This document shows positions 49,285 through 58,895 of a stretch of DNA of 64,000 nt, in pieces. Under the pieces are notes generated by a model. It did no database searches. It was not told the origin of the DNA and worked only from the letters and a program-made list of their open reading frames with translations. Both the position numbers and the translations under genes were made by a program. Positions within the stretch are counted from its first letter, which is position 1; each line of letters begins with the position of its first letter. The DNA lies in NCBI GenBank assembly GCA_964602445.1, contig CAZRQV010000001.1:174470-238469 (forward strand), given 5' to 3'. Source of the stretch: HGM12587 sp964602445. GTDB taxonomy: Bacteria; Bacillota; Clostridia; Lachnospirales; Lachnospiraceae.

Positions 49285-50238
49285 TTGAAAGATCGTATTG
49301 CCATTACTCTTTCCGGCTGTTTTTTTCTGTTTTTGCTCCTGTTTCCTTCCCAGACACTGGAAGCATCAAAACATGGGCTGATCTTATGGCTGGACACATT
49401 ACTTCCCACACTGCTGCCTTTTTTGATCATTTCCCAGATTATCTTAAAGACACCGCTGATCGAAGAAATCCAAAAAGTGTTTGCCCCTTTTTTTCGCCGA
49501 TTCTTTCATTGTTCCGAATCCGGCACATTTTGTCTTCTCTGTGGGTTTTTATGCGGTTATCCTGTAGGTGCCAGACTGATCACACTGCAGATTCAGGAAC
49601 AGCGATTGACCGCAGAAGAAGGACAATATCTTCTGGGATTTTGCAGTAATGTTTCTCCCATGTTTTGTATTTCTTATGGAATCTTATATGCCATCGGTTC
49701 AACCACTGTTCTGCCCTATCTTTTCTGTATTTACGGCAGCGCAGTTCTCTTTGGTCTCTGCACCCGGCCGAAAAGAATTCCGAAAGTTTCTATTCACAGC
49801 AAAAAACAGACATCTGCCGCTGAAAATTTCGTTCAGCTGATAGATGTCTGTATCATTGACAGTTTTATGATCATGATCCGCCTCTGCGGTTATCTCATCC
49901 TTTTTTCCATCTTTTGTGCCGCAATCCTTCAGATTCTTCCGGAACGCTTTCTCTTTATGGAACCTGTGATCTGTGGATTTCTGGAAATCACCGGCGGATT
50001 GTCAAAACTTGCTGTTTTGCCGCATGGAATCTTCCGCTCTGCTGCAGGTGTAGCCATTCTTTCCTTCGGCGGGCTCTGCTGCATCTTTCAGACCAACAGT
50101 GTCATCTGCCAAAGCGGCTTGTCTTTGAAAAAATATTTGCTGCAGAAGCTATGGATCACGTTGATCGCTTTATTCTTCTTCGTCCTGTGGTACGTCTTCT
50201 TCAACAGCAGGTTCTTCTGTTCCAATGGTTGGAGCTAA
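49285..50238 (+). CDS. YlbJ-like integral membrane protein (Gate domain)
   Basis: The 317-aa protein has about eight hydrophobic helices and the Gate-domain motif CGFLCGYPVGARL (about residue 85), followed by CSNVSPMF. This resembles the sporulation integral membrane protein YlbJ and nucleoside-transporter gate domains. The start is TTG 49285 with AGGTG upstream. Its last 69 bases overlap the convergent coiled-coil gene at 50170-50766. Confidence 0.8.
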   Translation: MKDRIAITLSGCFFLFLLLFPSQTLEASKHGLILWLDTLLPTLLPFLIISQIILKTPLIEEIQKVFAPFFRRFFHCSESGTFCLLCGFLCGYPVGARLITLQIQEQRLTAEEGQYLLGFCSNVSPMFCISYGILYAIGSTTVLPYLFCIYGSAVLFGLCTRPKRIPKVSIHSKKQTSAAENFVQLIDVCIIDSFMIMIRLCGYLILFSIFCAAILQILPERFLFMEPVICGFLEITGGLSKLAVLPHGIFRSAAGVAILSFGGLCCIFQTNSVICQSGLSLKKYLLQKLWITLIALFFFVLWYVFFNSRFFCSNGWS

Positions 50239-50766
50239 TTCTGCACGGTTTTCTGCGATCATTTCATAATAGCCATTTAAAGAATTGAGCAGAGCAGAAT
50301 ATCTTGCATTGTAACTTTCCATCGTATTCTGAATGATACTCTGCATGTTTGCAAGCATACTGTCAGTATACTGCATTGCACCCATACGGATCTCATTGGC
50401 ATCTGCTGCTGCCTGATCCAGAATTCCCTGTGCCTGCACAGTTGCAGCCTCTACAATGGCATTTGCCTGTGCATAAGCCTGCTTCATGATCTCCTGTTCG
50501 CTGACCAGCTCACTGAACTGGACATTTGCCTGCTGAACGATAGACTCTGCCTTCATCTGTGCATCTTCCAGAATGGCATCTTTATTGGCCAGCATCTGCT
50601 GATAACGTTTGATCTCTTCCGGTGTTTTCATACGAAGTTCTCTTAACAGTTCTTCGATTTCTTCTTTATTAACGATAATATTTTTCTTCGATGATAACGG
50701 CTGATAATTACACCGATCTATGTATTCTTCGATTTCTTCAATCGTCTGTTCAATTCTGCTTGTCAT
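50170..50766 (-). CDS. DivIVA-like coiled-coil protein
   Basis: The 198-aa soluble protein is mostly helical coiled coil (EIKRYQQMLANKDAILEDAQ, then alanine-rich AYAQANAIVEAATVQAQGIL) with a very acidic tail (EEPAVEEDVPQDEEE). The pattern is like DivIVA/GpsB relatives or the V-type ATPase E subunit, but the N terminus lacks a clear DivIVA motif. It lies 5 bases after coaD. Function uncertain, perhaps cell division. Confidence 0.75.
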   Translation of the reverse strand: MTSRIEQTIEEIEEYIDRCNYQPLSSKKNIIVNKEEIEELLRELRMKTPEEIKRYQQMLANKDAILEDAQMKAESIVQQANVQFSELVSEQEIMKQAYAQANAIVEAATVQAQGILDQAAADANEIRMGAMQYTDSMLANMQSIIQNTMESYNARYSALLNSLNGYYEMIAENRAELAPTIGTEEPAVEEDVPQDEEE

Positions 50767-50771
50767 TTCCC

Positions 50772-51272
50772 TTACCCCTTTTGCTTATTCTTATTTTCCC
50801 GAACTCTGTCATACACTCTGTCAATGATGGCATCTGGTACAAATCCGGTAATATCCCCATCAAAATATGCCACTTCTTTAACTGTGGTAGAACTTAAGTA
50901 AGCATATTCCAGACTGGTTGTCAAAAACATGGTATCTGCCTCAGGGTACAGTTTTCGGTTGGTCTGTGCCATCTGCAGCTCATAATCAAAATCTGAAATA
51001 GCTCTTAATCCTCTGATGATCACATTGGCATGTTTCTTTTTTACAAATTCTACGGAAAGTCCCGAAAATGCTTCTACGGTTACGTTGGGATATTCTTTTA
51101 CCTGTTCTTTCAGCATTGCCACACGTTCATCTACAGAAAATAATGGGCTTTTGGTATTGTTATTCAAAACACCAATGATCAGCTCATCTACTTTTCCGGC
51201 AGAACGTTTGATAATGTCCAGATGTCCCAGTGTTACCGGATCAAAACTTCCCGGATAAATTGCTCTCGTCAT
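50772..51272 (-). CDS. coaD: Phosphopantetheine adenylyltransferase
   Basis: The 166-aa product converts 4'-phosphopantetheine to dephospho-CoA. The nucleotidyltransferase motif is in YPGSFDPVTLGHLDII (residues 6-21), and ISSTTVKEVAYFDGD-like LSSTTVKEVAYFDGDI (about residue 126) is the second signature. GGAG precedes ATG 51272. It lies 9 bases after rsmD. Confidence 0.96.
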   Translation of the reverse strand: MTRAIYPGSFDPVTLGHLDIIKRSAGKVDELIIGVLNNNTKSPLFSVDERVAMLKEQVKEYPNVTVEAFSGLSVEFVKKKHANVIIRGLRAISDFDYELQMAQTNRKLYPEADTMFLTTSLEYAYLSSTTVKEVAYFDGDITGFVPDAIIDRVYDRVRENKNKQKG

Positions 51273-51281
51273 AGTATCTCC

Positions 51282-51833
51282 TTATGCACGTTCGATAAAA
51301 ACATGCTGATTGGTCTTATATTTTTTCTGCTTTGTAATCTGAAATCCCAAATCCTCCACATAAGAAAAATCCGTATGCAGATCTGCTTCCACAATGATCG
51401 TCGTATATTCATCTGCCAGAGAGGAATTTCTCAAAGCTTCTAACACCTGTTGTTCCAGCTGCATCTGATATGGCGGATCCATAAAGATAAAATCTGCCGG
51501 TTCTGAGCCTTCCAGACGATAAATGGCACTGACTGCATCTGCTGCCATAACCACTGCATCCGTTTCTAATCGGGTTTTTTCCAGATTCTCTTTAATGCAT
51601 GCAACTGCTTTCGGTGCTTTTTCTACAAAGATTGCTTTTCCTGCACCACGGCTTAAAGCCTCGATTCCGATGGCACCGCTGCCGCTGAACAGATCTACGA
51701 ACACACAGTCTGCCAACTCATTCTGCAGCATATTGAACAGTGTTTCTTTGATACGATCTGTTGTAGGTCTTGTATCTTGTCCTTCCACTGTTTTCAGCGG
51801 AATACTTCTTGCTTTTCCTGCGATTACTCTCAT
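51282..51833 (-). CDS. rsmD: 16S rRNA (guanine(966)-N(2))-methyltransferase
   Basis: The 183-aa product is the RsmD family methyltransferase. It has DRIKETLFNMLQ (about residue 26), the SAM motif VDLFSGSGAIGIEALSRG (about residue 44) and the catalytic FMDPPYQM (about residue 117). rsmD-coaD is the usual gene pair in Firmicutes. Confidence 0.95.
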   Translation of the reverse strand: MRVIAGKARSIPLKTVEGQDTRPTTDRIKETLFNMLQNELADCVFVDLFSGSGAIGIEALSRGAGKAIFVEKAPKAVACIKENLEKTRLETDAVVMAADAVSAIYRLEGSEPADFIFMDPPYQMQLEQQVLEALRNSSLADEYTTIIVEADLHTDFSYVEDLGFQITKQKKYKTNQHVFIERA

Positions 51834-51909
51834 AAATCTATCATCACACCTTCTGGTTCTGTTTTTTCTCTATAAACAGTTCCATTATATGTTCCCTTCT
51901 GCTTTCTTG

Positions 51910-52470
51910 TCAAATAATGATTCTTTTTTCTGTAATTATTTTTTCCGGCTGTCTGTCAAAGACTTCAAACGGAACACTTTCGAATACCTGAAATTCAAAC
52001 GCAAAAGCAATTTTTATCATGTCGGGATGCTGTTCCAGATAACGGTCATAAAAACCGCCGCCGTAACCTACACGATGTTGTTTCACGTCAAAAGCAACCC
52101 CCGGCAGGATCATCAGACCGTCTTCGCAGATCACTTCCTGCAGCAGTTCATGCTTCGGTTCTCTGATTCCGAAATACCCTTCTTCCAGATCATCATAAGA
52201 AGTAATGGCATAATACTTCATCGTTTCTCCGAATACCTTCGGAACAGCGATGGTTTTTCCGTCTTTCCAGCACTGCTCGATCACGTTTTTCGTTTCTACT
52301 TCGTTTTTACAGTCCATATATGCGAAAACACATTTTGCAGATGCATACTCCGGAAGTTTTAAAAAAGTATCACAGATGGCATCGCTGTTTTTACGAATCA
52401 TTTCCGCATCTGCATCTCTTCTGCTTTTTTTAACTTCAGTTCTAATGTCCTTCTTTGTTCTTGTGTCCAT
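51910..52470 (-). CDS. 5-formyltetrahydrofolate cyclo-ligase
   Basis: The 186-aa product makes 5,10-methenyltetrahydrofolate from 5-formyl-THF and ATP. The C-terminal family signature RVGYGGGFYDRYL (about residue 137) and N-terminal KSRRDADAEMI are visible. The start is ATG 52470, or GTG 52479 in the same frame; both lie inside the DUF896 gene, which it overlaps by about 30 bases. Confidence 0.93.
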   Translation of the reverse strand: MDTRTKKDIRTEVKKSRRDADAEMIRKNSDAICDTFLKLPEYASAKCVFAYMDCKNEVETKNVIEQCWKDGKTIAVPKVFGETMKYYAITSYDDLEEGYFGIREPKHELLQEVICEDGLMILPGVAFDVKQHRVGYGGGFYDRYLEQHPDMIKIAFAFEFQVFESVPFEVFDRQPEKIITEKRIII

Positions 52471-52669
52471 ATTTTTCACCCAGATTTACGATAGAACCGT
52501 CCGGTTCCTTAATATCAATATTGTCTAACTGACTCTTTAGATTCTGACGAAACGCCTGAATAAACTCTTTTCGAAGCTCTGCCTGTTCTTTTGCTTCTGC
52601 TTCTGTCAGTCCTTCTGTTTTTGCTTTTTTATATAATTCATTGATTCGTTCTATTTTCTTATCATCCAT
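52442..52669 (-). CDS. DUF896 domain protein, YnzC-like
   Basis: The 75-aa product matches DUF896 (YnzC): INELYKKAKTEGLTEAEAKEQ and ELRKEFIQAFRQNLKSQLD (quoted here as ELRKEFIQAFRQNLK). It is a two-helix cytosolic protein; YnzC of Bacillus is LexA-regulated, but no operator is assigned here. GGAG lies before ATG 52669. Confidence 0.93.
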   Translation of the reverse strand: MDDKKIERINELYKKAKTEGLTEAEAKEQAELRKEFIQAFRQNLKSQLDNIDIKEPDGSIVNLGEKYGHKNKEGH

Positions 52670-52723
52670 TTGTGGTTCTCCAATTTATTATCTATTCTGT
52701 TTTGGGTGATTCGTTCGTTTCTA

Positions 52724-53086
52724 TCAGCTCATCGAGTTTTCCAGAAACTCAAATACTTCCGGAAGATTCCAAAAGATTCTTCCGGTGATCAACCGCTGTT
52801 TTTCTTTTTCTGTTACATATAAACTGTTCATTTTTACAGATTCATACACCGTATTTTCTGGCATTTTATAGATCATCAAAAAATCCCGTTCGATTTTTGC
52901 CACATAATATTCTTCTGCGTTCACTTCCTCGGCTTCCGAATTTTCTGATTGCAGCGCACGCTGTACCGTCATCGTTTTCGGAATTTCCGTTCCCGAAACA
53001 GTTCTCTGATACCCATAATAACCGCAAAAATATGCGAGAATTCCTGCAAAAACAAGACAGATTCCCAATAAAAGCTTTTTCTTCAT
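52724..53086 (-). CDS. BofC-like protein, C-terminal domain
   Basis: The 120-aa product has a signal anchor (LLLGICLVFAGILAYFCGYY). A short extracytoplasmic domain follows with YYVAKIERDFLMIYKMPENTVYES and ends in FEFLENSMS, a pattern like the BofC C-terminal domain (ends FLENYSS-type). In Bacillus BofC tunes sigma-K processing in the forespore; whether this copy does so is unknown. GGAGG lies 7 bases before ATG 53086. Confidence 0.65.
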   Translation of the reverse strand: MKKKLLLGICLVFAGILAYFCGYYGYQRTVSGTEIPKTMTVQRALQSENSEAEEVNAEEYYVAKIERDFLMIYKMPENTVYESVKMNSLYVTEKEKQRLITGRIFWNLPEVFEFLENSMS

Positions 53087-53138
53087 AAAAACCTCCTTTT
53101 CGGGAATTTTTCCCAAAATCAGAGGTTTCTATGCGCTT

Positions 53139-54794
53139 TTAAATTCTGAAATGAAGTTTTCTTGCTGCTTTCACAAGAAGATACCCTTTCGGGAATGCAA
53201 GAAGTTCCCGTTCTCTCAGCCCCCGTAATGCCAGCAATACGACAAAATATACAAGTACTGCAAGAATCACTGCTACGACAAGTGCAAATAGCATTGCGAT
53301 CGTTGAGCTGCCAAGTACAGTAAAGAGCAGCAGATAAACCGCTCTGGAAACAATGCTCATGACCAGAGAAGCGATCAGTGGGATCAGGAATGTTCTCTTA
53401 ATTTCCTGACGGTATCTTAAATGTTTCCGGATCGCCATATTATTTAAAATGCAGACGATCACACCAAAGAAGATATAGGACCAGACGATCGCCATTCCAC
53501 CCATTTTAAACACTGCTGTCAAAAGGTACAGAAGGATCATGTGCAGTCCCAGGGAAATAGCTGCGTGAATGACTGGAAGTTTCATCTGATCGATTCCCTG
53601 CAAAATTCCATTGGTCAGCGTGGAAAGACTGTAAAAAATAACAGAACTTGATCCAAGCATCAGCATCTGGGAAGCCATTTTCGGTGTTCCCGGCCAAAGA
53701 ACTTCTATAATTTCTTTTCCATAAATTCCAAGTCCGAAAGCACATGGAATACTGATGACCATTGTAAAACGAATTACATCTCCCACACTTCTTCTGACTG
53801 CTTTACGGTCTCCCCGCTGTTTGGAAAGATTCGGAATTACAGAAGAAGACATTGCTGATGCAAGGGCAATCGGAACATTGCAAAGAAGTTTGTATTTTCC
53901 GGAATAGATTCCCCAGGTTACATCAATCTCTTCTTTTGCTGTACCAATCTTTTCCATCAATGCTTTGAACATTCCCTGATCGATGATGCTGTTTAAATTA
54001 TAGATTGCCGTACTTAAGATTACCGGCAGAATCGTCATCAGAAGAATGTACAAGATGGAACGATAACTTTCTTTTTCTATTTCTCTCGAATTGCGTTTTT
54101 TACTTCTGTTTAAATATCCGGTCAGTAAAAATACCATAAACAACAGTGCTGTCAATGCACCCAGCGTCGTACCTAACGTACTTCCTGAAGCTCCATAAGC
54201 CGGAGCTGCTGTTTCTGTTCCTAAAAGGTGATCGATCTTCTGTCCGTAAGCAAAAAGATAAGAAGCCGCTGCCACTGCTACGACTGCGTTTACGATCTGC
54301 TCTAAGATCTGAGAAACTGCGGTCGGAATCATAGTTCCGAGTCCCTGAAAATAACCTCGCAGAACACCCAGAACACCCATGATCAGAATACATGGAGCCA
54401 GTACCCGCAGACAGATCGCGCCTTCCGGTGTATTTAATAAAGTACCGGTCAGAAAATCTGCCCCAAAATACGCAAATGCTGCTCCAATGATTCCAACACC
54501 GGCTCCAAAACCGAGTGCACATTTTAAGATTCTTCGGATATTTACCCGATCTCCTGTTCCTACTCTTGCCGAAACAATCTTAGAAACCGCCAGTGGCAGG
54601 CTGTAGGATGAGATCAAAAGAATCAGCGAATAAACTTCATAAGCACAGGAATAATAACTGTTTCCTACATCCCCGATGATCCTTCCCAGAGGAATCCTGT
54701 AGACCAGCCCGATCATACGTACGATGATCGATGCAGAACCAAGGATCGCACCCTGTAATATGTAATTTGATTGGTTATTCTTTTTCTTATTCAA
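53139..54794 (-). CDS. MATE-type lipid II/polysaccharide flippase, SpoVB/MurJ family
   Basis: The 551-aa protein has about 14 hydrophobic helices and begins NYILQGAILGSASIIVRMIG, typical of the SpoVB/MVF family of exporters. RGYFQGLGTMIPTAVSQILEQI (quoted here as GYFQGLGTMIPTAVSQILEQ) is the conserved family segment. The likely role is to flip peptidoglycan precursors for vegetative or spore cortex synthesis. It overlaps the DUF3048 gene by 8 bases. Confidence 0.9.
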   Translation of the reverse strand: MNKKKNNQSNYILQGAILGSASIIVRMIGLVYRIPLGRIIGDVGNSYYSCAYEVYSLILLISSYSLPLAVSKIVSARVGTGDRVNIRRILKCALGFGAGVGIIGAAFAYFGADFLTGTLLNTPEGAICLRVLAPCILIMGVLGVLRGYFQGLGTMIPTAVSQILEQIVNAVVAVAAASYLFAYGQKIDHLLGTETAAPAYGASGSTLGTTLGALTALLFMVFLLTGYLNRSKKRNSREIEKESYRSILYILLMTILPVILSTAIYNLNSIIDQGMFKALMEKIGTAKEEIDVTWGIYSGKYKLLCNVPIALASAMSSSVIPNLSKQRGDRKAVRRSVGDVIRFTMVISIPCAFGLGIYGKEIIEVLWPGTPKMASQMLMLGSSSVIFYSLSTLTNGILQGIDQMKLPVIHAAISLGLHMILLYLLTAVFKMGGMAIVWSYIFFGVIVCILNNMAIRKHLRYRQEIKRTFLIPLIASLVMSIVSRAVYLLLFTVLGSSTIAMLFALVVAVILAVLVYFVVLLALRGLRERELLAFPKGYLLVKAARKLHFRI

Positions 54795-55887
54795 TGACTA
54801 CATCATCCTCATAATCAAGCCAGATGATACAGATCCATGTTTTTCCCTGATTTAACAGAACACGATCTCCATTTTCATCCAGATATTTCGCAGGAGAGAT
54901 ATAAGAACCATCTCTCCACCAGGTTCCTTCAATCATTTTACCATCTGTAAATACGATCGATTTGTCACTCTTCTGACTTCCGAAACATTCGAATGCCAGA
55001 TAATCGTTTTTATCACGAACTTCTCCGTAGCAGTACTGGAAAATGACATTGTCATATGCCAGCTGTTCTCCGGTCATGTCATCAATATGTTCTCCGCCAT
55101 ACTGATAACGATAATATTTACCGTCCTCTTCGTTATATTCGAAATAAGCACCTACTTTTGAGAATCCGTTGGCTTTATTGGTTTCTTTTCCTCCCGGATA
55201 GATTTTTGTTGCATCCGGATAAGCAGAATAATCCAATGTTTCCCCGTCTTTTACAAATTTAAATTTTCCGTAATATGCTTCATCGTAAGTCAGACTGTAG
55301 TCAAATTTTTCAATATCTTTCATAATGCCTTCGGCACTGGCATAAACGTTATGCGGTGCTTTTCGGTCTTCTGTCCGATAAAATGTATTGGTGGCCGGAT
55401 GATCGATTCCTGCAACCGCACCGCTCAGATTATCTACCATATCACTATTCAGCTGCTCTCCTACATAAGGAGTTGCCTGTCCGAAATGAACATAAATCGG
55501 ATCAAATTCCAGTGCAAAAGAAAGATAATAGTCTCGGCAACTTCTGATTGATCCAATCTTATCCAGATCATGCCAATCTTCAATCACACCCATCAGACGG
55601 GTAATACGTCCTTCTACAGGAGCTTCATAAACAACATCTGCACGGCTGATTCCTGTCTGCGGACAGCCCGCTTCGATGTTATTAAACATTACTGCAATCG
55701 GTCTCTGACGGCCAATGGCTTCATCTACCTGCATTCCGGTCAGATAACTTGTAACCATATTTCCGGTTTCAATGATCACGGAATCGGATGTTGTATCTTT
55801 TACCGAATCAGATTCTTCGTTTTTTCCGCATCCAAACGCTGCTGCTGCAGTCATGAGAAGCAGCATCAGTAATTTTACTTTTTTCAT
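54787..55887 (-). CDS. DUF3048 family lipoprotein, YerB-like
   Basis: The 366-aa product has a lipobox AAFGCGK (Cys about residue 20) and the DUF3048 signature RPIAVMFNNIEAGCPQTGIS (about residue 60), followed by ADVVYEAPVEGRITRLMGV. It is an extracytoplasmic lipoprotein of unknown function. AAGGTACC lies before ATG 55887. It ends in the flippase gene. Confidence 0.9.
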   Translation of the reverse strand: MKKVKLLMLLLMTAAAAFGCGKNEESDSVKDTTSDSVIIETGNMVTSYLTGMQVDEAIGRQRPIAVMFNNIEAGCPQTGISRADVVYEAPVEGRITRLMGVIEDWHDLDKIGSIRSCRDYYLSFALEFDPIYVHFGQATPYVGEQLNSDMVDNLSGAVAGIDHPATNTFYRTEDRKAPHNVYASAEGIMKDIEKFDYSLTYDEAYYGKFKFVKDGETLDYSAYPDATKIYPGGKETNKANGFSKVGAYFEYNEEDGKYYRYQYGGEHIDDMTGEQLAYDNVIFQYCYGEVRDKNDYLAFECFGSQKSDKSIVFTDGKMIEGTWWRDGSYISPAKYLDENGDRVLLNQGKTWICIIWLDYEDDVVIE

Positions 55888-55901
55888 AACGGTACCTTTT
55901 C

Positions 55902-56399
55902 CTATCTTGTAATATTTAAACGCTGCAGAATTTCTTCCTGTCTGTTTTCCATTGTTTCTCTTTCCAGTTCATCCATATGATCATAGCCAAACAGATGAAG
56001 CATGCTGTGTGCGATCAGAAATGCGTATTCTCTTTTTACACCATGATTGTATTTTTCAGCTTGCTCGATCACTTTATCTACAGAAATCACAATATCTCCC
56101 AGCATCAGTTCTCCTGTATCCGGATCAAAATTATCCATGCTGTCACTTTCCAGCACAGTAAAATCTGCCGGATATGCATATTCAATCATCGGAAAAGACA
56201 GCACATCTGTCGGTGCATCTACATTTCGTTGTTCCAGATTGATCTTATGGATTTCTTCATCTGTCGTCAAAATGATATTTACCTGTACTTCATAAGGGCA
56301 GTCCTCATAATCTAATGTTTCTGAGATAACTGCTTCCGCTACTTCCTGTTCACTAAAAGGCAACGGAATATCGGATTCTCTTTCTATCGTAACTGTCAT
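55902..56399 (-). CDS. ybeY: Endoribonuclease YbeY (rRNA maturation factor)
   Basis: The 165-aa product has the zinc motif HSMLHLFGYDH (H-x3-H-x5-H) at about residue 131. It processes 16S rRNA ends. It overlaps phoH by 4 bases (ATGA), the usual phoH-ybeY order. Confidence 0.95.
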   Translation of the reverse strand: MTVTIERESDIPLPFSEQEVAEAVISETLDYEDCPYEVQVNIILTTDEEIHKINLEQRNVDAPTDVLSFPMIEYAYPADFTVLESDSMDNFDPDTGELMLGDIVISVDKVIEQAEKYNHGVKREYAFLIAHSMLHLFGYDHMDELERETMENRQEEILQRLNITR

Positions 56400-57361
56400 G
56401 ATTTTCCTCTCTTTTCGTATTCTTCATATGCCTGCACGATCTTCTGTACCAGCGGATGTCTTACAACATCTTTGCTTGACAGCTTGCAGAATGCAATATC
56501 TTCTACTTTTGATAACACTTTATAGGCCACATCCAGACCTGATTTTGTATCCTTCGGAAGATCTTTCTGGGTTTCATCTCCGGTAATGACTACTTTAGAG
56601 CCAAACCCGATACGTGTCAAAAACATTTTCATCTGAGCCGGCGTCGTATTCTGAGCTTCATCCAGAATAATAAATGCATCATCCAGCGTTCTTCCTCGCA
56701 TATAGGCAAGAGGTGCAACCTCAATCAGCCCTTTTTCCATATTTTTTGTAAAGCTGTCTGCTCCCATGATTTGATAAAGAGCATCGTACAGCGGTCTGAG
56801 ATAAGGGTCTACTTTACTCTGCAGATCTCCCGGTAAAAATCCCAGTTTTTCGCCGGCTTCAATGGCCGGACGGGTTAAAATGATCCTGCTGACCTCTTCT
56901 TTTTTGAAGGCATCGATTGCCATAGCCATGGCCAGATACGTTTTACCGGTTCCTGCCGGTCCGGTACCAAATACGATCATTTTCTTACGGATCGCATCAA
57001 CGTACTGCTTCTGACCTAATGTTTTTGGTTTGACAGGTCTTCCTGAAATGGTATGACAGATCAAATCTTTATCCATTTCTACCATTGCATCATCTTTATC
57101 TTCGTAAGACAGTGCCAGAGCATAATTCACTTCCTGCTCTGTAATCTGATTTCCTCTTTCAGACAAGGCAACCAGATTTCCAATGATCTTTTCTGCTTTC
57201 TTTACATGGCTTCCGTTTCCGACGATTTTCAAGATTCCGTCACGGAACACCAGTGTGACTCCTAAATGTCTTTCCAGTATCTTTACATGAGAATCAAGTT
57301 TTCCAAACACGTTCCCCGCATGTGAAACAGGAATTTCCATTGTAGTTTCCATAATACTCAA
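56396..57361 (-). CDS. PhoH-like ATPase
   Basis: The 321-aa product has an N-terminal KH-like region, the Walker A motif GPAGTGKT (about residue 127) and DEAQNT (Walker B, about residue 227). It is an RNA-related ATPase or helicase of the PhoH family. TTG 57361 is chosen because AGGAG lies about 10 bases upstream and it overlaps the yqfD stop (TTGA), implying coupling. ATG 57352 is the alternative. Confidence 0.9.
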   Translation of the reverse strand: MSIMETTMEIPVSHAGNVFGKLDSHVKILERHLGVTLVFRDGILKIVGNGSHVKKAEKIIGNLVALSERGNQITEQEVNYALALSYEDKDDAMVEMDKDLICHTISGRPVKPKTLGQKQYVDAIRKKMIVFGTGPAGTGKTYLAMAMAIDAFKKEEVSRIILTRPAIEAGEKLGFLPGDLQSKVDPYLRPLYDALYQIMGADSFTKNMEKGLIEVAPLAYMRGRTLDDAFIILDEAQNTTPAQMKMFLTRIGFGSKVVITGDETQKDLPKDTKSGLDVAYKVLSKVEDIAFCKLSSKDVVRHPLVQKIVQAYEEYEKRGKS

Positions 57362-58605
57362 ATTGAGTGTTCTCCTTCCTCGGAAGTATTGTGATTTTCT
57401 TCCGGCAGCTGCGCCGGAATCTTTGCTGTTACAGGAATCTGCAGTTTTACAGTTCCCTCTGCACGGCACAACTTCCCATTAGTGACTATTTTAACATCTT
57501 TTTCTATAATTTGAACCCCTTTTTGCAAAATATTTTCATATTTCTTCTGAAATCTTGCTTCTGCCAGCGCTTTTAACTGTTCTTCTGAATAAGAAACCGT
57601 TTTCTTTTCATATACTAAAAACCATTGAAATTCCACGGAAAACGGAAGATAAAAATTTTCCGTCACATGAATCTGCTTCAGATTTTTTATCATATCATAG
57701 GATTGTTCCGCCATTTTAGGCCGGAATTGAAACGCCTGATCAAAAATCCGGATTTTCAATCCAAGACGTTTTTTTCCGGTATACAGCTTTTGCTGATATT
57801 CCACGGAAAAACTGTCAGAATACGATTCTTCGCTCTGAATGATGATATCTGCATCTGCCGGAACCTCTTCATATCTAAGGATCTCACCTGCATCATTTTT
57901 AATCTCATAATATCCTTCCACCAGAATTTGTCCCGCCTGCACTTCATCTCCTTGTGCTGCCTTGGGTGTTCCGCTTCGAACGATCATCGAGGTGACAACA
58001 CCGTCTCTTTCTGTCACAATACTGACCGGAGTCCTGTCTTTTTCTTCAATTTTAGACAAAATATCTGTATCGGTATTTTCCTTAATCTGTATGAGAATCC
58101 TTGTTCCACGCATTTCTGCGGAAACCCATAAAATATTCGGATATCTGCTGCGCAGTTTGGTTTCTATGGTTTCACAAACAATCTCTGATTTCGGAGTCCC
58201 GTGTCTGATCTGCAGTGTTTCCAGATATTCCAAAATTTCTTCTGTACTCTGCGTCGCATTTCCTTCTACATGAATATTCCAGATAAAGAGGGATAGCAGA
58301 TAGATCAGCACGACACTTAAAAACATTCCTGTAAAAAACATTTTCCGTTTTCGAAATCGGTAAAGAAAAAAAGGAAAACCATGCTTTTCTAAAAGGACGA
58401 TTCTTGTACCTGTTTTTCGAGCCAACGGGCGAAGGCGTTTATAATCTTTTACACTAAGATACATTTTATAAGTTAATTTTTGATTTTCCACACCCCACAA
58501 CAGGATCTTTTGTACATTACAAAGATTCAAAAAACGCTCCGGAGAATATCCGGTAACTGCAATCTTTACGTAGCCCTGCAAATATTTATTTAATCTCAGC
58601 AGCAA
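57358..58605 (-). CDS. yqfD: Sporulation protein YqfD
   Basis: The 415-aa product has one central membrane helix (FFTGMFLSVVLIYLLSLFIW, about residue 90) and a large extracytoplasmic C-terminal region. NLCNVQKILLWGVENQKL near the N terminus and LRSRYPNILWVSAEMRGTRI (about residue 150) are family features. YqfD acts in engulfment in sporulating Firmicutes. It lies 24 bases after the yqfC-like gene. Confidence 0.9.
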   Translation of the reverse strand: MLLRLNKYLQGYVKIAVTGYSPERFLNLCNVQKILLWGVENQKLTYKMYLSVKDYKRLRPLARKTGTRIVLLEKHGFPFFLYRFRKRKMFFTGMFLSVVLIYLLSLFIWNIHVEGNATQSTEEILEYLETLQIRHGTPKSEIVCETIETKLRSRYPNILWVSAEMRGTRILIQIKENTDTDILSKIEEKDRTPVSIVTERDGVVTSMIVRSGTPKAAQGDEVQAGQILVEGYYEIKNDAGEILRYEEVPADADIIIQSEESYSDSFSVEYQQKLYTGKKRLGLKIRIFDQAFQFRPKMAEQSYDMIKNLKQIHVTENFYLPFSVEFQWFLVYEKKTVSYSEEQLKALAEARFQKKYENILQKGVQIIEKDVKIVTNGKLCRAEGTVKLQIPVTAKIPAQLPEENHNTSEEGEHSI

Positions 58606-58629
58606 ATTCAGTACTCCTTTCTCCGCCTT

Positions 58630-58893
58630 CTAGGAATACGAAACAGAATCCAGCATTCCCGTGATCTTCATATCCGTATTGGTATAATACACGATCTCCA
58701 GATTTTTTCCGGCAAATGTGATCCTGCTGCATTTTGTCTGAATCCTGATGCATTCCTTGCTGTATTCAATGATGCCTCTGTAATTCTCTACATAAGCTTC
58801 TCCTTTACCTGTGATGGTTACGATCGGAACTCCTTCGGAAATGTCTTCCGGAATATTTAATTTTTCTGCTAATTTAGATTTTACCTGAAACAA
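58630..58893 (-). CDS. yqfC: YabP/YqfC family sporulation protein
   Basis: The 87-aa product has the beta-rich YabP/YqfC fold (VPIVTITGKGEAYVENYRGI, then EYSKECIRIQTK). The start is TTG 58893, because no ATG or GTG is in frame upstream; AGGAG lies about 14 bases away, which is long. The ribosome-binding site falls in the loop of an 11-bp hairpin (58896-58931). yqfC-yqfD is a conserved sporulation pair. Confidence 0.85.
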   Translation of the reverse strand: MFQVKSKLAEKLNIPEDISEGVPIVTITGKGEAYVENYRGIIEYSKECIRIQTKCSRITFAGKNLEIVYYTNTDMKITGMLDSVSYS

Positions 58894-58895
58894 AT

